The notes beneath the pieces are model-generated. The model was not told the DNA's origin. It made no database searches and saw only the letters and a list, made by a program, of their open reading frames with translations. A DNA stretch of 37,610 nucleotides from a bacterium (GTDB lineage: Bacteria; Patescibacteriota; Gracilibacteria; UBA1369; PNNO01): positions 1 through 37,610 of the forward strand of contig JAGGUZ010000028.1 in NCBI GenBank assembly GCA_021158225.1, in the 5' to 3' direction. Position numbers and translations under genes: made by a program. This document shows positions 1 to 8,263 of the stretch, piece after piece (position 1 is the stretch's first letter; the number at the start of each line of letters is the position of its first letter).

Positions 1-627
1 CAAAACCTCGCGCGAAACATCCAATTGTTCTCAAGATATTCTAAAAATCTAAATAATACCGATACAATTAATGGAAGTTCAAGCCTGCCGGAAAGCTCAA
101 ACAACGTTTACATTAAAGACAACGGCATGCTTATCCTTGGTGGAGAATTTGCTAATAAAGCCAGGACAATCGTGGTTTTAAATAACAATGTTTACATTAA
201 GAAGAATCTCACCTTTAAAGATCCGGAATCTCTTACGGATCCACGCAAAGTTCCTTCTCTAGCCGTAATCGTTATTGGAGGAAATATAGTAGTAGATCCA
301 AACGTTTCGGAGACAAATGCAATTTTCTTCGTACAAGAGGGAGAAAAAGGAGGCGGACAAATTTGCGAAGCTCCAAAAACAGGATCGCAAAAGCAATCTA
401 AGTTCTGTGTAGATAATCCAGATATCGTTAATTACAACACAGAAAACAGACTTACACACTACGGATCAATTTATGGTGACATAGAGCATCTCCTTAAATA
501 CCGAGTTAAAACAGGAGATCCCACAAAAGAAGAAGGTGCAATACTTATCAGATTTGATAACCGTATATATTTAAATACACCACCACTTCTAAATAAATTG
601 GTAGATGTAACGCAAAAAGCGTTCTAG
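1..627 (+). CDS. Hypothetical protein, C-terminal part (CDS runs off the left edge)
   Basis: Frame is open to base 1 (QNLARNIQLFSRYSKN...) and ends at TAG 625-627; the track start at 25 is an internal TTG. No family recognised. Confidence 0.6.
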   Translation, partial: QNLARNIQLFSRYSKNLNNTDTINGSSSLPESSNNVYIKDNGMLILGGEFANKARTIVVLNNNVYIKKNLTFKDPESLTDPRKVPSLAVIVIGGNIVVDPNVSETNAIFFVQEGEKGGGQICEAPKTGSQKQSKFCVDNPDIVNYNTENRLTHYGSIYGDIEHLLKYRVKTGDPTKEEGAILIRFDNRIYLNTPPLLNKLVDVTQKAF

Positions 628-649
628 TGGCAAAGATTCTAGTTAAAAG

Positions 650-682
650 AGCCTTGGGTCACTAAGATCCAGGGCTTTTTTT
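650..682 (+). terminator. Rho-independent terminator
   Basis: AGCCTTGG gtcactaagat CCAGGGCT TTTTTT: 8-bp stem with one G-U pair followed by a T run, just after the stop at 627. Confidence 0.75.
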
Positions 683-797
683 ATAAGGTCAAAATATGAC
701 ACTAAAAGCCCTTAAAATATATGTAAAAGATACAAAATTCAGGTTGCTACATAGCCATAGTTTATTTATAATTGCTCCCCGTAATCTAGTCTTAAGT

Positions 798-1790
798 ATG
801 TCAAACAAAAAAGCAGTCTATCTATTTTTTGGAGACGATACCTACAGTGCACACAATAAAATGATGTTTTGGCGCACCGAATTTGAAAAAAAACATGGAG
901 GCAACACAAATATTGAAGTTTTGGAAGGCAAAACCCTTCTTGCAAACAATTTTAGAAGCAATATACAATCAGCACCGTTTTTAGCCGACAAAAGGCTTGT
1001 AATAATTAAAGATTTCTTAAGTAAAGGGAATAAAGACGAACAAAAGAAAGTTGCCGATATTCTTGAAACCGATCTCTCCAATTTTTGCGTAATTTTATTT
1101 ATTGAATATGGAAGTCCGGATAAAAGAATGGCACTTTATAAAAAAATAAATAAAGTCGGCCATCCGGAAGAATTTAAAGCGTTAATGGGACCGGAATTAA
1201 CAAAATGGATTCAGAAACATTCACAAGAAATAAATCTTATTTTAACACCGCAAATTGCTTCTTATATAGGTGAACAGGCAGGTTCTGATCTTTGGAACTT
1301 AAGTAACGAGCTTGAAAAGCTAAAAACTTACGGACTTGAAAATGAAATAACAAAAAATGTAATTGATGATTTGGTTCACCCAAATTTAACCACCTCGATT
1401 TTCAAACTTACCGACTATCTTGCCCATCGCAACGCAAAAGACTCCCTAAAAACACTCGATATTCTTCTTGAAAGCGGAGAAGATATGATGAAAATAATTT
1501 TTATGATAGTAAGACACTTTAGAATTTTGATTCAGGTAAAAGATTTAATGAACCGTGGAAATTCCAAAAGGGAAATAATCGGAAAAATAAAAGAACATCC
1601 TTATACAATTTCCACAGCAATGCAACAGAGCCCCAACTTTTCTTTAGATGCATTATGTAAAATTTATGAGGCTCTACTACAAATTGATATTGGGATAAAA
1701 ACAGGAAAAATTCGTATGCTGACCGATGACAAGAAAGAAATGTTACTCACTCTTGAAAAATTTGTTCTTAATGTTTGCGAAATAGCTTAG
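798..1790 (+). CDS. holA: DNA polymerase III delta subunit-like protein
   Basis: MSNKKAVYLFFGDDTYSAHNKMMFWRTEF...; HolA-like clamp-loader architecture. ATG at 798 preferred to the track start at 696. Confidence 0.8.
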   Translation: MSNKKAVYLFFGDDTYSAHNKMMFWRTEFEKKHGGNTNIEVLEGKTLLANNFRSNIQSAPFLADKRLVIIKDFLSKGNKDEQKKVADILETDLSNFCVILFIEYGSPDKRMALYKKINKVGHPEEFKALMGPELTKWIQKHSQEINLILTPQIASYIGEQAGSDLWNLSNELEKLKTYGLENEITKNVIDDLVHPNLTTSIFKLTDYLAHRNAKDSLKTLDILLESGEDMMKIIFMIVRHFRILIQVKDLMNRGNSKREIIGKIKEHPYTISTAMQQSPNFSLDALCKIYEALLQIDIGIKTGKIRMLTDDKKEMLLTLEKFVLNVCEIA

Positions 1791-1798
1791 AGAAATTC

Positions 1799-3217
1799 TT
1801 AAAGCACAAAATACTTATCGTGTTCCCACTGTGACACATAAGTTTTATAATCCAGCCATTCCGCTCTTTTTGCTTTTGTAAAAGCATTAAATATATGCTC
1901 TCCAAGTGCATCTTTAATTACACCGTTTTTTTCCAAATCTTTAATTGCTTCCCACATATTATCGGGCAAATGCCTTATTTTAAGTTCCTTAGCTTTCTTG
2001 TCGTCAAGATGAAAAATATCCTCATTCACAGGATCCGGCGGAGTTAAATTATTTTCTATGCCGTCAAGTCCAGCCGCAAGCATAACAGCAAATGCAAGAT
2101 ATGGATTACTGCTTGGATCCGGACTTCTAAATTCACATCTCGTAGCAGACTCTCTTCCTTTTGTATAACGCGGAATTCTTATTAAAGCACTTCTGTTTGT
2201 TTGCCCCCATGCAACATAAACAGGAGCTTCATATCCGGCAACCAAACGTTTGTAAGAATTAACTGTAGGATTTGCAATAGCTGTTATTGCCCCTATGTTT
2301 TTTAATTGTCCCGCAATAAAATTCAATGCAATTTTTGAAAGCTTAATATTATGATTTTCATCAAAAAAAGCATTTGAGTCATCTTTAAAAAGACTTTGAT
2401 TAACATGCATACCCGAACCATTAATTCCGGCAACAGGCTTAGGCATAAACGTAGCATATAAACCGTACTTTTGAGCAACAGCCCTAACAGCAGTTTTAAA
2501 AGTTACCGTATTGTCAGCACAAGTAAGAGCATCGGAATATTTAAAATTTATTTCATGTTGTCCTTGCGCGACTTCATGATGAAGCGTTTCCACATCTATT
2601 CCCAATTCCAAAAGAGCATCTGTGATTTCTTTCCGAATTTCAACGGCAAGATCGGTGGAAAGATCAAAATAACCACCTTTATCGTGAGGAAGAGGTTTTA
2701 TATCTCCATCGTTTTTCTTAAACAGAAAAAATTCGAGTTCCGGTCCGGTATAAAATGTATAACCGAGCCTTTCCGCACGAGCCATTTGTTTTTTAAGGAT
2801 ATAACGCGGATCACCTTCAAACGGATTCCCATTCGGAGTATAAACATCACAAATAAAACGAGCTGTTACCTTTCCTTTCTCGCGTGACCAAGGAATAATT
2901 GTAAAAGTGCTTAAATCAAGTTTTAAATACATATCACTTTCAAAGATTCTGGTAAAACCTTCTATAGATGAACCATCAAACCAAACATTTTGTTCAATTG
3001 CATCCTTCAATTTGCCAACCGGAATTGTTACAGCCTTGATTACTCCTGTTACATCCGTAAATTGAAGTTTTATATAGCGAACTCCCTCTTTTTCTACAAT
3101 ATTAAATATTTCCTCTTTCAAAAGGTCCGAATTATCTCTATGTAGTTTAGAAAGTTTAACTCTGGATATCGGCTCATATTTTTTTTCAATAGTCTTTTCT
3201 TCCGTAATTGTAGACAT
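1799..3217 (-). CDS. glnA: Glutamine synthetase, type I
   Basis: Motifs WFDGSSIEGFTRIFESDM, GPELEFFLF, HHEVAQGQHEINFKYSDAL, GINGSGMHVNQSL, NRSALIRIPRY, EFRSPDPSSNPYLAFAVMLAAGLDGI. Confidence 0.95.
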   Translation of the reverse strand: MSTITEEKTIEKKYEPISRVKLSKLHRDNSDLLKEEIFNIVEKEGVRYIKLQFTDVTGVIKAVTIPVGKLKDAIEQNVWFDGSSIEGFTRIFESDMYLKLDLSTFTIIPWSREKGKVTARFICDVYTPNGNPFEGDPRYILKKQMARAERLGYTFYTGPELEFFLFKKNDGDIKPLPHDKGGYFDLSTDLAVEIRKEITDALLELGIDVETLHHEVAQGQHEINFKYSDALTCADNTVTFKTAVRAVAQKYGLYATFMPKPVAGINGSGMHVNQSLFKDDSNAFFDENHNIKLSKIALNFIAGQLKNIGAITAIANPTVNSYKRLVAGYEAPVYVAWGQTNRSALIRIPRYTKGRESATRCEFRSPDPSSNPYLAFAVMLAAGLDGIENNLTPPDPVNEDIFHLDDKKAKELKIRHLPDNMWEAIKDLEKNGVIKDALGEHIFNAFTKAKRAEWLDYKTYVSQWEHDKYFVL

Positions 3218-3236
3218 TGAGATATGGGGATTAATA

Positions 3237-3242
3237 ATTATA
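3237..3242 (-). promoter_or_regulatory. Putative -10 (TATAAT) of glnA
   Basis: Minus strand TTTTGTATAATTATTAATCCCCATATCTCA-ATG; -10 lies about 20 nt upstream of the ATG. Confidence 0.5.
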
Positions 3243-3411
3243 CAAAATTAAGTTAAACAACAAACATTACCTTGATCAACAGTAAAACTAACCTCATATT
3301 TTTGCTGTAGAAACAATATACAAGATTATTTAAAGTTTATATTTACGATTAATCAAATGTATGTACAATAAGATTGTCGAAATTTTCTACAACACTTTTA
3401 ACTTGACTAAA

Positions 3412-4140
3412 ATGATAACAGATATTCTTGTAGGAGTAGGTTTTACGAAAAAAGAAGCCAAGGTATATTTGGCAAATCTTGAGCTTGGACAGTCCGTTAT
3501 ATCTAAAATCGCAAAACGAGCGGAAATAAATCGCGTAACAACATATGACATAGTCGAAAAACTTATCCATAAGGGATTTATACATTTTATAACAAAACAC
3601 GGAGTTAAGTTTTTTAGCCCCACAAAACCAGATTTAATCTTTCAAAATACAAAAAAGAAAATTGATTCTTTTCAAAAATCACTACCGGCATTAAGAAGAC
3701 TGCATGGAGAAACAGTTCATCCACGTGTTAGATATTTTGAAGGACTAGACGGAATTAAATACATATACGAAGACACTTTATCAAGCAAAACCGATATCTC
3801 AAATTTTTCCAATTCCGCAGAAATTCGTAGATTTTGGCCAACATACGATGAAGATTATGTAAAAAAGAGAGCGAAAAAAAAGATATTTTTGCGTGGAGTA
3901 TCCCCTCTTGATGAAGCCGGATTGCAAGTAAAATCGGAAAACAAAAAATATTATCGCGATATAAAATTAATCCCTCATAAAAAATATGATTTTTCAAACG
4001 AAATAAATATTTATGATGACAAAGTATCAATTATCTCATTTAAAGAAGGACTAATTGGAATGATTATCGAAAGCAAAGAAATAGCCGATACGCAAAGGAT
4101 AATCTTTAAAATGGTTTGGGATTTCGCCAAATCGTTATAA
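3412..4140 (+). CDS. TrmB-family winged-helix transcriptional regulator
   Basis: N-terminal HTH (LVGVGFTKKEAKVYLANLELGQSVISKIAKRAEINRVTTYDIVEKLIHKGFIHFI) plus TrmB-like C-terminal domain. ATG 3412 preferred; the track start at 3361 overlaps a likely -10 (TACAAT 3363-3368). Confidence 0.8.
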   Translation: MITDILVGVGFTKKEAKVYLANLELGQSVISKIAKRAEINRVTTYDIVEKLIHKGFIHFITKHGVKFFSPTKPDLIFQNTKKKIDSFQKSLPALRRLHGETVHPRVRYFEGLDGIKYIYEDTLSSKTDISNFSNSAEIRRFWPTYDEDYVKKRAKKKIFLRGVSPLDEAGLQVKSENKKYYRDIKLIPHKKYDFSNEINIYDDKVSIISFKEGLIGMIIESKEIADTQRIIFKMVWDFAKSL

Positions 4141-5568
4141 ATTTTCGTAAATATTTCCGATATTTAAAAGTTTTCCCTCGCTAAATTGAGGACCAATTAT
4201 TTGCATACCTACCGGAAGCCCTTTTGAAGTAATACCACAAGGAACATTTAAAGCCGGTAAACCGGCTATATTCATTGGAACCGTTAAAGCGTCAACCAAG
4301 TACATCTGAAGAGGATCATCTAATTTCTCCCCAAGCTTAAAGGCAGGTCCGGGAACCGTTGGAGCAATTAAAACATCAACTTTTTGGAAAATTTCATTAA
4401 ATTCCTCAATAATTTTCGTTCTGACCCGTTGCGCTTTTTTATAATAAGCACCGTAATATCCAGCGGAAAGAACATAATTCCCAATCATTATTCTTCTTTT
4501 TATTTCTTCTCCAAATCCCTCTCCGCGAGAATTAAAATAATAATCTTCCAAACTTTCACCATTATCTTCCGGTTTTAAGCCAAATCTAATTGAATCATAG
4601 CGTGCCAAATTAGCGGAGAGTTCAGCAGGCATAACAATATAATAAACGGCAATGGCATATTTTGTCATAGGCAAAGAAACCTGTTCTACAAATGCCCCTT
4701 GTGATTCCAATACCTTAATTGCCACTTCAACACTCTTTTTAACTTCTTTGTCTATTCCATTGTTAAAATACTCCTTTGGCATACCAATTTTAAGACCTTT
4801 AATATTTTGATTGATTTCTTGGAGATAATTAGGGACAACAACATTCGGAGTTGTAGAATCATTAACATCTTTACCGGCTATATAATTCATAACAATTGCA
4901 ATATCGCGAACACTTTTTGCGAAAGGTCCAATTGTATCCAAAGATGATGCCATCGCCGTAACTCCGCTTCTGGAAATACGTCCGTATGTTACTTTTAAAC
5001 CTGGAACTCCGCAAAATGAAGCCGGCTGTCTAATTGACCCTCCGGTATCTGTCCCGAGCGAATATAAACAAGTATCGGAAGCTACTGCGGCCGCAGAACC
5101 TCCGGAAGACCCCCCTGCCGTATAGTCTGGATTATGAGGATTTCTTGTAGGCCCAAAATAACTATGTTCAGTTGATCCTCCACATGCAAACTCGTCAAGA
5201 TTGGTTTTTCCTATCATCACCATTCCGGAATTTTTAAGTTTTTTTACAACCGTAGCATCATACGGAGGAACAAAATTTGAAAGCATTTTCGACCCGCTTG
5301 TGCTTAAAACTCCTTTCGTATTCATTAAATCTTTAATTCCGCATGGAATACCTTCCAATAAATCTATCCTTTCACCGCGTGCAATTTTATTATCAACGAT
5401 TTTAGCCTGTTCCTTGGCTTCCTCACCTGTTATAGTCACATAAATATTAAGCCTTTCATTCTCTTTTCCAGCTTTATTTAAAAAAGCGTCAGTTAACTCA
5501 ATACATGAAAAACGTTTTTCCAAAAGACCTTTATGTGCAGATTCTATACTTAAATTTTTTATATCCAT
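4135..5568 (-). CDS. gatA: Asp/Glu-tRNA(Asn/Gln) amidotransferase subunit A
   Basis: Amidase signature GGSSGGSAAAVASDTCLYSLGTDTGGSIRQPASFCGVPGLKVTYGRISR. Overlaps the trmB 3' end by 6 bp (TTATAA carries both stops). Confidence 0.95.
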   Translation of the reverse strand: MDIKNLSIESAHKGLLEKRFSCIELTDAFLNKAGKENERLNIYVTITGEEAKEQAKIVDNKIARGERIDLLEGIPCGIKDLMNTKGVLSTSGSKMLSNFVPPYDATVVKKLKNSGMVMIGKTNLDEFACGGSTEHSYFGPTRNPHNPDYTAGGSSGGSAAAVASDTCLYSLGTDTGGSIRQPASFCGVPGLKVTYGRISRSGVTAMASSLDTIGPFAKSVRDIAIVMNYIAGKDVNDSTTPNVVVPNYLQEINQNIKGLKIGMPKEYFNNGIDKEVKKSVEVAIKVLESQGAFVEQVSLPMTKYAIAVYYIVMPAELSANLARYDSIRFGLKPEDNGESLEDYYFNSRGEGFGEEIKRRIMIGNYVLSAGYYGAYYKKAQRVRTKIIEEFNEIFQKVDVLIAPTVPGPAFKLGEKLDDPLQMYLVDALTVPMNIAGLPALNVPCGITSKGLPVGMQIIGPQFSEGKLLNIGNIYENL

Positions 5569-5861
5569 TAATCTTTTTTAATTACAGATTTTACACGAAT
5601 TTGCTGCCTTTCCTTAGGTAGAGGAGAACATTCAAGAAGCTCTTCCCCATCACACCTTCTCTTAATGTCGTCACTTTGAGTAACATTTTTAAGACCGGTT
5701 ACTTGAGAAGTTTCTTCAACTCCATCCGTATTAACCTCTTTTAGTTGTTCAATATATTTTATAATGTCTGAAAGCTGCCTCGAAAATTTCTTAGCTTCGT
5801 TATCGGAGAGCTTTAGTCTGGAAAGTTTTGCTATATGTTTTATATCATCTTGTGAAAACAT
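5568..5861 (-). CDS. gatC: Asp/Glu-tRNA(Asn/Gln) amidotransferase subunit C
   Basis: MFSQDDIKHIAKLSRLKLSDNEAKKFSRQLSDIIKYIEQLKEVNTDGVEETSQV; immediately upstream of gatA. Confidence 0.92.
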   Translation of the reverse strand: MFSQDDIKHIAKLSRLKLSDNEAKKFSRQLSDIIKYIEQLKEVNTDGVEETSQVTGLKNVTQSDDIKRRCDGEELLECSPLPKERQQIRVKSVIKKD

Positions 5862-5942
5862 AAATTTTAATTTAAGTACACTAAGGACAGTTTAACCGAA
5901 AGATTAAAAAAAGTTAATATTTATTCTTACTCGTGCTCTTGC

Positions 5943-5948
5943 TATAAT
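5943..5948 (+). promoter_or_regulatory. Extended -10 promoter (TGcTATAAT), predicted leaderless
   Basis: ctcTTGCTATAATacgcatATG: -10 ends 6 nt before the ATG at 5955, so the expected TSS falls at or near the A of ATG. Confidence 0.6.
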
Positions 5949-5954
5949 ACGCAT

Positions 5955-6260
5955 ATGAACACAGATAGAAACATACAGAAAGTTGCACTTGTTTTCTTTT
6001 TCGCAATTGGAATAATCCACATAATAGCCCATTTAATGCTTATTAATGGATATGCAGTAAATATTTCTTATGCAATAAAAAATATTCTTGAAATACCATT
6101 TATATTAAGTGCGGCAATTTATGGATTCATGAATATTAAAATAAGTTTCATAACTTCGGACAAAGATCATAAAATTGCAAACATAATTATCGTATTGCTA
6201 GTTATTATCCTGCTTGTAGCACTCATTTATTTAAATTTATTTATACCTGACAGAATGTAA
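5955..6260 (+). CDS. Small integral membrane protein (about 3 TM), hypothetical
   Basis: Hydrophobic segments in the 101-aa ORF; TAATG stop/start overlap with the next gene. Confidence 0.65.
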   Translation: MNTDRNIQKVALVFFFAIGIIHIIAHLMLINGYAVNISYAIKNILEIPFILSAAIYGFMNIKISFITSDKDHKIANIIIVLLVIILLVALIYLNLFIPDRM

Positions 6261-6712
6261 TGCCAAATGAAAACGGGAATCTAAAAATTGTTATGGCTTT
6301 CGGAACATTTGACGGTTTTCATGCAGGTCATGAATTTTTTTTAAAACGAGCATGTAAACTTGGGAATCAGTTAATAGTTGTAGTAGCTCGCGACAATACC
6401 GTTAAAAATGTAAAAGGACAATATCCAAGTTTTGATGAAAGACAAAGAATGCAACAAGTTAAAGACAGTCAAATTGCAGATAAAGTAATTCTTGGATACG
6501 ATAATGACAAATACAAAGCAATAAAAAAATACAGACCAAGTATAATCGCCCTTGGCTACGATCAGTTTGTATTTACTTATAAACTAAACAAGATGATAAT
6601 CGATGAGAGTATGGACACGAAAATTATCAGGCTGGATGCGTATGAGCCAGATATATATAAATCTTCTCTAATAAAATTACATAATGAAGAAATTGAAGAA
6701 GAAAAATCATAG
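6260..6712 (+). CDS. Cytidylyl/adenylyltransferase-fold protein (RibL-type FAD synthase / TagD-like)
   Basis: MAFGTFDGFHAGHEFFLKRACKLG (GTFDxxHxGH) and later YKSSLIKL (ISST-like position). Confidence 0.8.
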   Translation: MPNENGNLKIVMAFGTFDGFHAGHEFFLKRACKLGNQLIVVVARDNTVKNVKGQYPSFDERQRMQQVKDSQIADKVILGYDNDKYKAIKKYRPSIIALGYDQFVFTYKLNKMIIDESMDTKIIRLDAYEPDIYKSSLIKLHNEEIEEEKS

Positions 6713-7640
6713 ACATCACGTAAAAAACAATATAACAAGAGCTTTTCGTTTAAGTTTTTCCAATATGTGGAGAAACAAATATCTTACAAGCGCCACTATT
6801 TTGGTTATGGGCATATTGGTTTTTATTTTTAATATCATTTTAAGCGTAAATTATGTTACGCAAGAAGCTTTAACTGATCTAACAAGAAAAGTAGACATAG
6901 TCGCATATTTAAAAGACGACACTCCGTACTACACCGTACAACAGATGATAAAAGAGTTAAAAAATTTAGATGGAGTAGTCGATGCAACATACACATCAAA
7001 AAATGATGCTCTAAAAATTGTTTCGGAGACAAAACCTCAAACTGCGGAATTTTTAAGGAAATACGGTATCAACAATCCACTTCCAGCAAGTATAAACATA
7101 ACAACAAAAAGACCGGAATTACACATAATGATTAAACAATTTTTAAACCAAGAAAAGTACAGACATCTGCTATCAGATACTGTTTCAAAAGACAGTATGC
7201 AGAATAATGCCACAAAAGCCGTTACTGATAATTTAATAAGACTATCAAATGCAACAAATCAAATTGTATTTTGGATTTTTATTATTTTTATAATCGGATC
7301 TGTTTTAATTATCTCCAATTCAATTCTTCTTACAATTTATAACAGACAACGAGAGATTTATATCATGCGACTTGTTGGTGCCACACATGGTTTTATTCAG
7401 CTTCCTTTTATCCTTGAGGGTTTGTTTTATGGGTTTTTCGCTATGATAATAGCAGGACTACTCTTGTGGATTATGGGTAGTCAAATTAATATCACGGAAA
7501 TAAGTATTTCATCTTATTTGGCTTCAATTCCGATAATGAAAATTTTCTTTGTTGAACTTGGAGTATCAATGCTATTTGGCGTTTTGTGCAGTTTTCTTGC
7601 CGTTCATGTTTATCTTAAAAACAAATTAATTCTAAACTGA
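6684..7640 (+). CDS. ftsX: Cell division permease-like protein FtsX
   Basis: N-terminal TM, FtsX extracellular domain (VDIVAYLKDDTPYYTVQQMIKELKNLDGVVDATYTSKNDAL), FtsX-type permease C-terminus (REIYIMRLVGATHGFIQLPFILEGLFYGFFAM). Confidence 0.88.
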   Translation: MKKLKKKNHRHHVKNNITRAFRLSFSNMWRNKYLTSATILVMGILVFIFNIILSVNYVTQEALTDLTRKVDIVAYLKDDTPYYTVQQMIKELKNLDGVVDATYTSKNDALKIVSETKPQTAEFLRKYGINNPLPASINITTKRPELHIMIKQFLNQEKYRHLLSDTVSKDSMQNNATKAVTDNLIRLSNATNQIVFWIFIIFIIGSVLIISNSILLTIYNRQREIYIMRLVGATHGFIQLPFILEGLFYGFFAMIIAGLLLWIMGSQINITEISISSYLASIPIMKIFFVELGVSMLFGVLCSFLAVHVYLKNKLILN

Positions 7641-7644
7641 ATTT

Positions 7645-8259
7645 ATGCGCGTTCAAAAAACTCAAGGTATAATATTACAAATATATCCACGTGGAGAAAA
7701 GGATTATTCGGTAACCGTTTTTAGTCCCACCCTCGGGAGAATAAGGACATATGCGAAAGGAGCAAGAAGAATCGAAAGTAAATTTACCGGACATCTTGAT
7801 CTTTTAAATGTTTGTGATTTTGAATTATACGAAGGTCCGCATTCAACGCTTATTACTCAATGTAATGTTATCGGAAGTTTCCCGAATTTCAGAGAAGAAT
7901 TGTCAAAGTTCTATTTGGCAACGGAAAGTGCAATAATGACGAACAGATGTATTACGGAAAATGAAGATCACATGAGTTCTTATAGATTATTATTGGAGAC
8001 CCTTGAAGCACTCAACACTTTCAATAAAGAAGATCTGATTTTTGAAGCATTTAAAATCAAATTATGTGAAATTCTTGGATTAATGCCAAATTTATATTCA
8101 TTAAATCAAACCGAATTTCATAATTTATCTTTAAGACTTAAAAAAATTCTTAAATTCATGCTCGAAAAACCATACTGCGAAATAGTAAATCTCTCCATTC
8201 CGCAAAAAGACTCAAATAATCTTAAAAAGACTACGGAGCAGTTCTTAGCATTTATATAG
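7645..8259 (+). CDS. recO: DNA repair protein RecO (short form)
   Basis: KTQGIILQIYPRGEKDYSVTVFSPTLGRIRTYAKGARRIESKFTGHLDLLNVCDFELYEG: RecO OB-fold. Confidence 0.85.
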   Translation: MRVQKTQGIILQIYPRGEKDYSVTVFSPTLGRIRTYAKGARRIESKFTGHLDLLNVCDFELYEGPHSTLITQCNVIGSFPNFREELSKFYLATESAIMTNRCITENEDHMSSYRLLLETLEALNTFNKEDLIFEAFKIKLCEILGLMPNLYSLNQTEFHNLSLRLKKILKFMLEKPYCEIVNLSIPQKDSNNLKKTTEQFLAFI

Positions 8260-8263
8260 CACT

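Noticed and set aside
2471-2887. 138-aa ORF antisense to glnA
   Set aside because: Opposite the conserved glutamine synthetase coding region; composition looks like a reverse-strand artefact.
3361-3411. Upstream start of the TrmB-like protein (MYNKIVEIF...)
   Set aside because: ATGTACAATAAG contains a likely -10 (TACAAT); the homologous region begins around ATG 3412.
7638-7640. UGA recoding (Gracilibacteria/Absconditabacteria-type code)
   Set aside because: ftsX ends at TGA and recO starts 4 nt later; I saw no conserved domain requiring readthrough of TGA.
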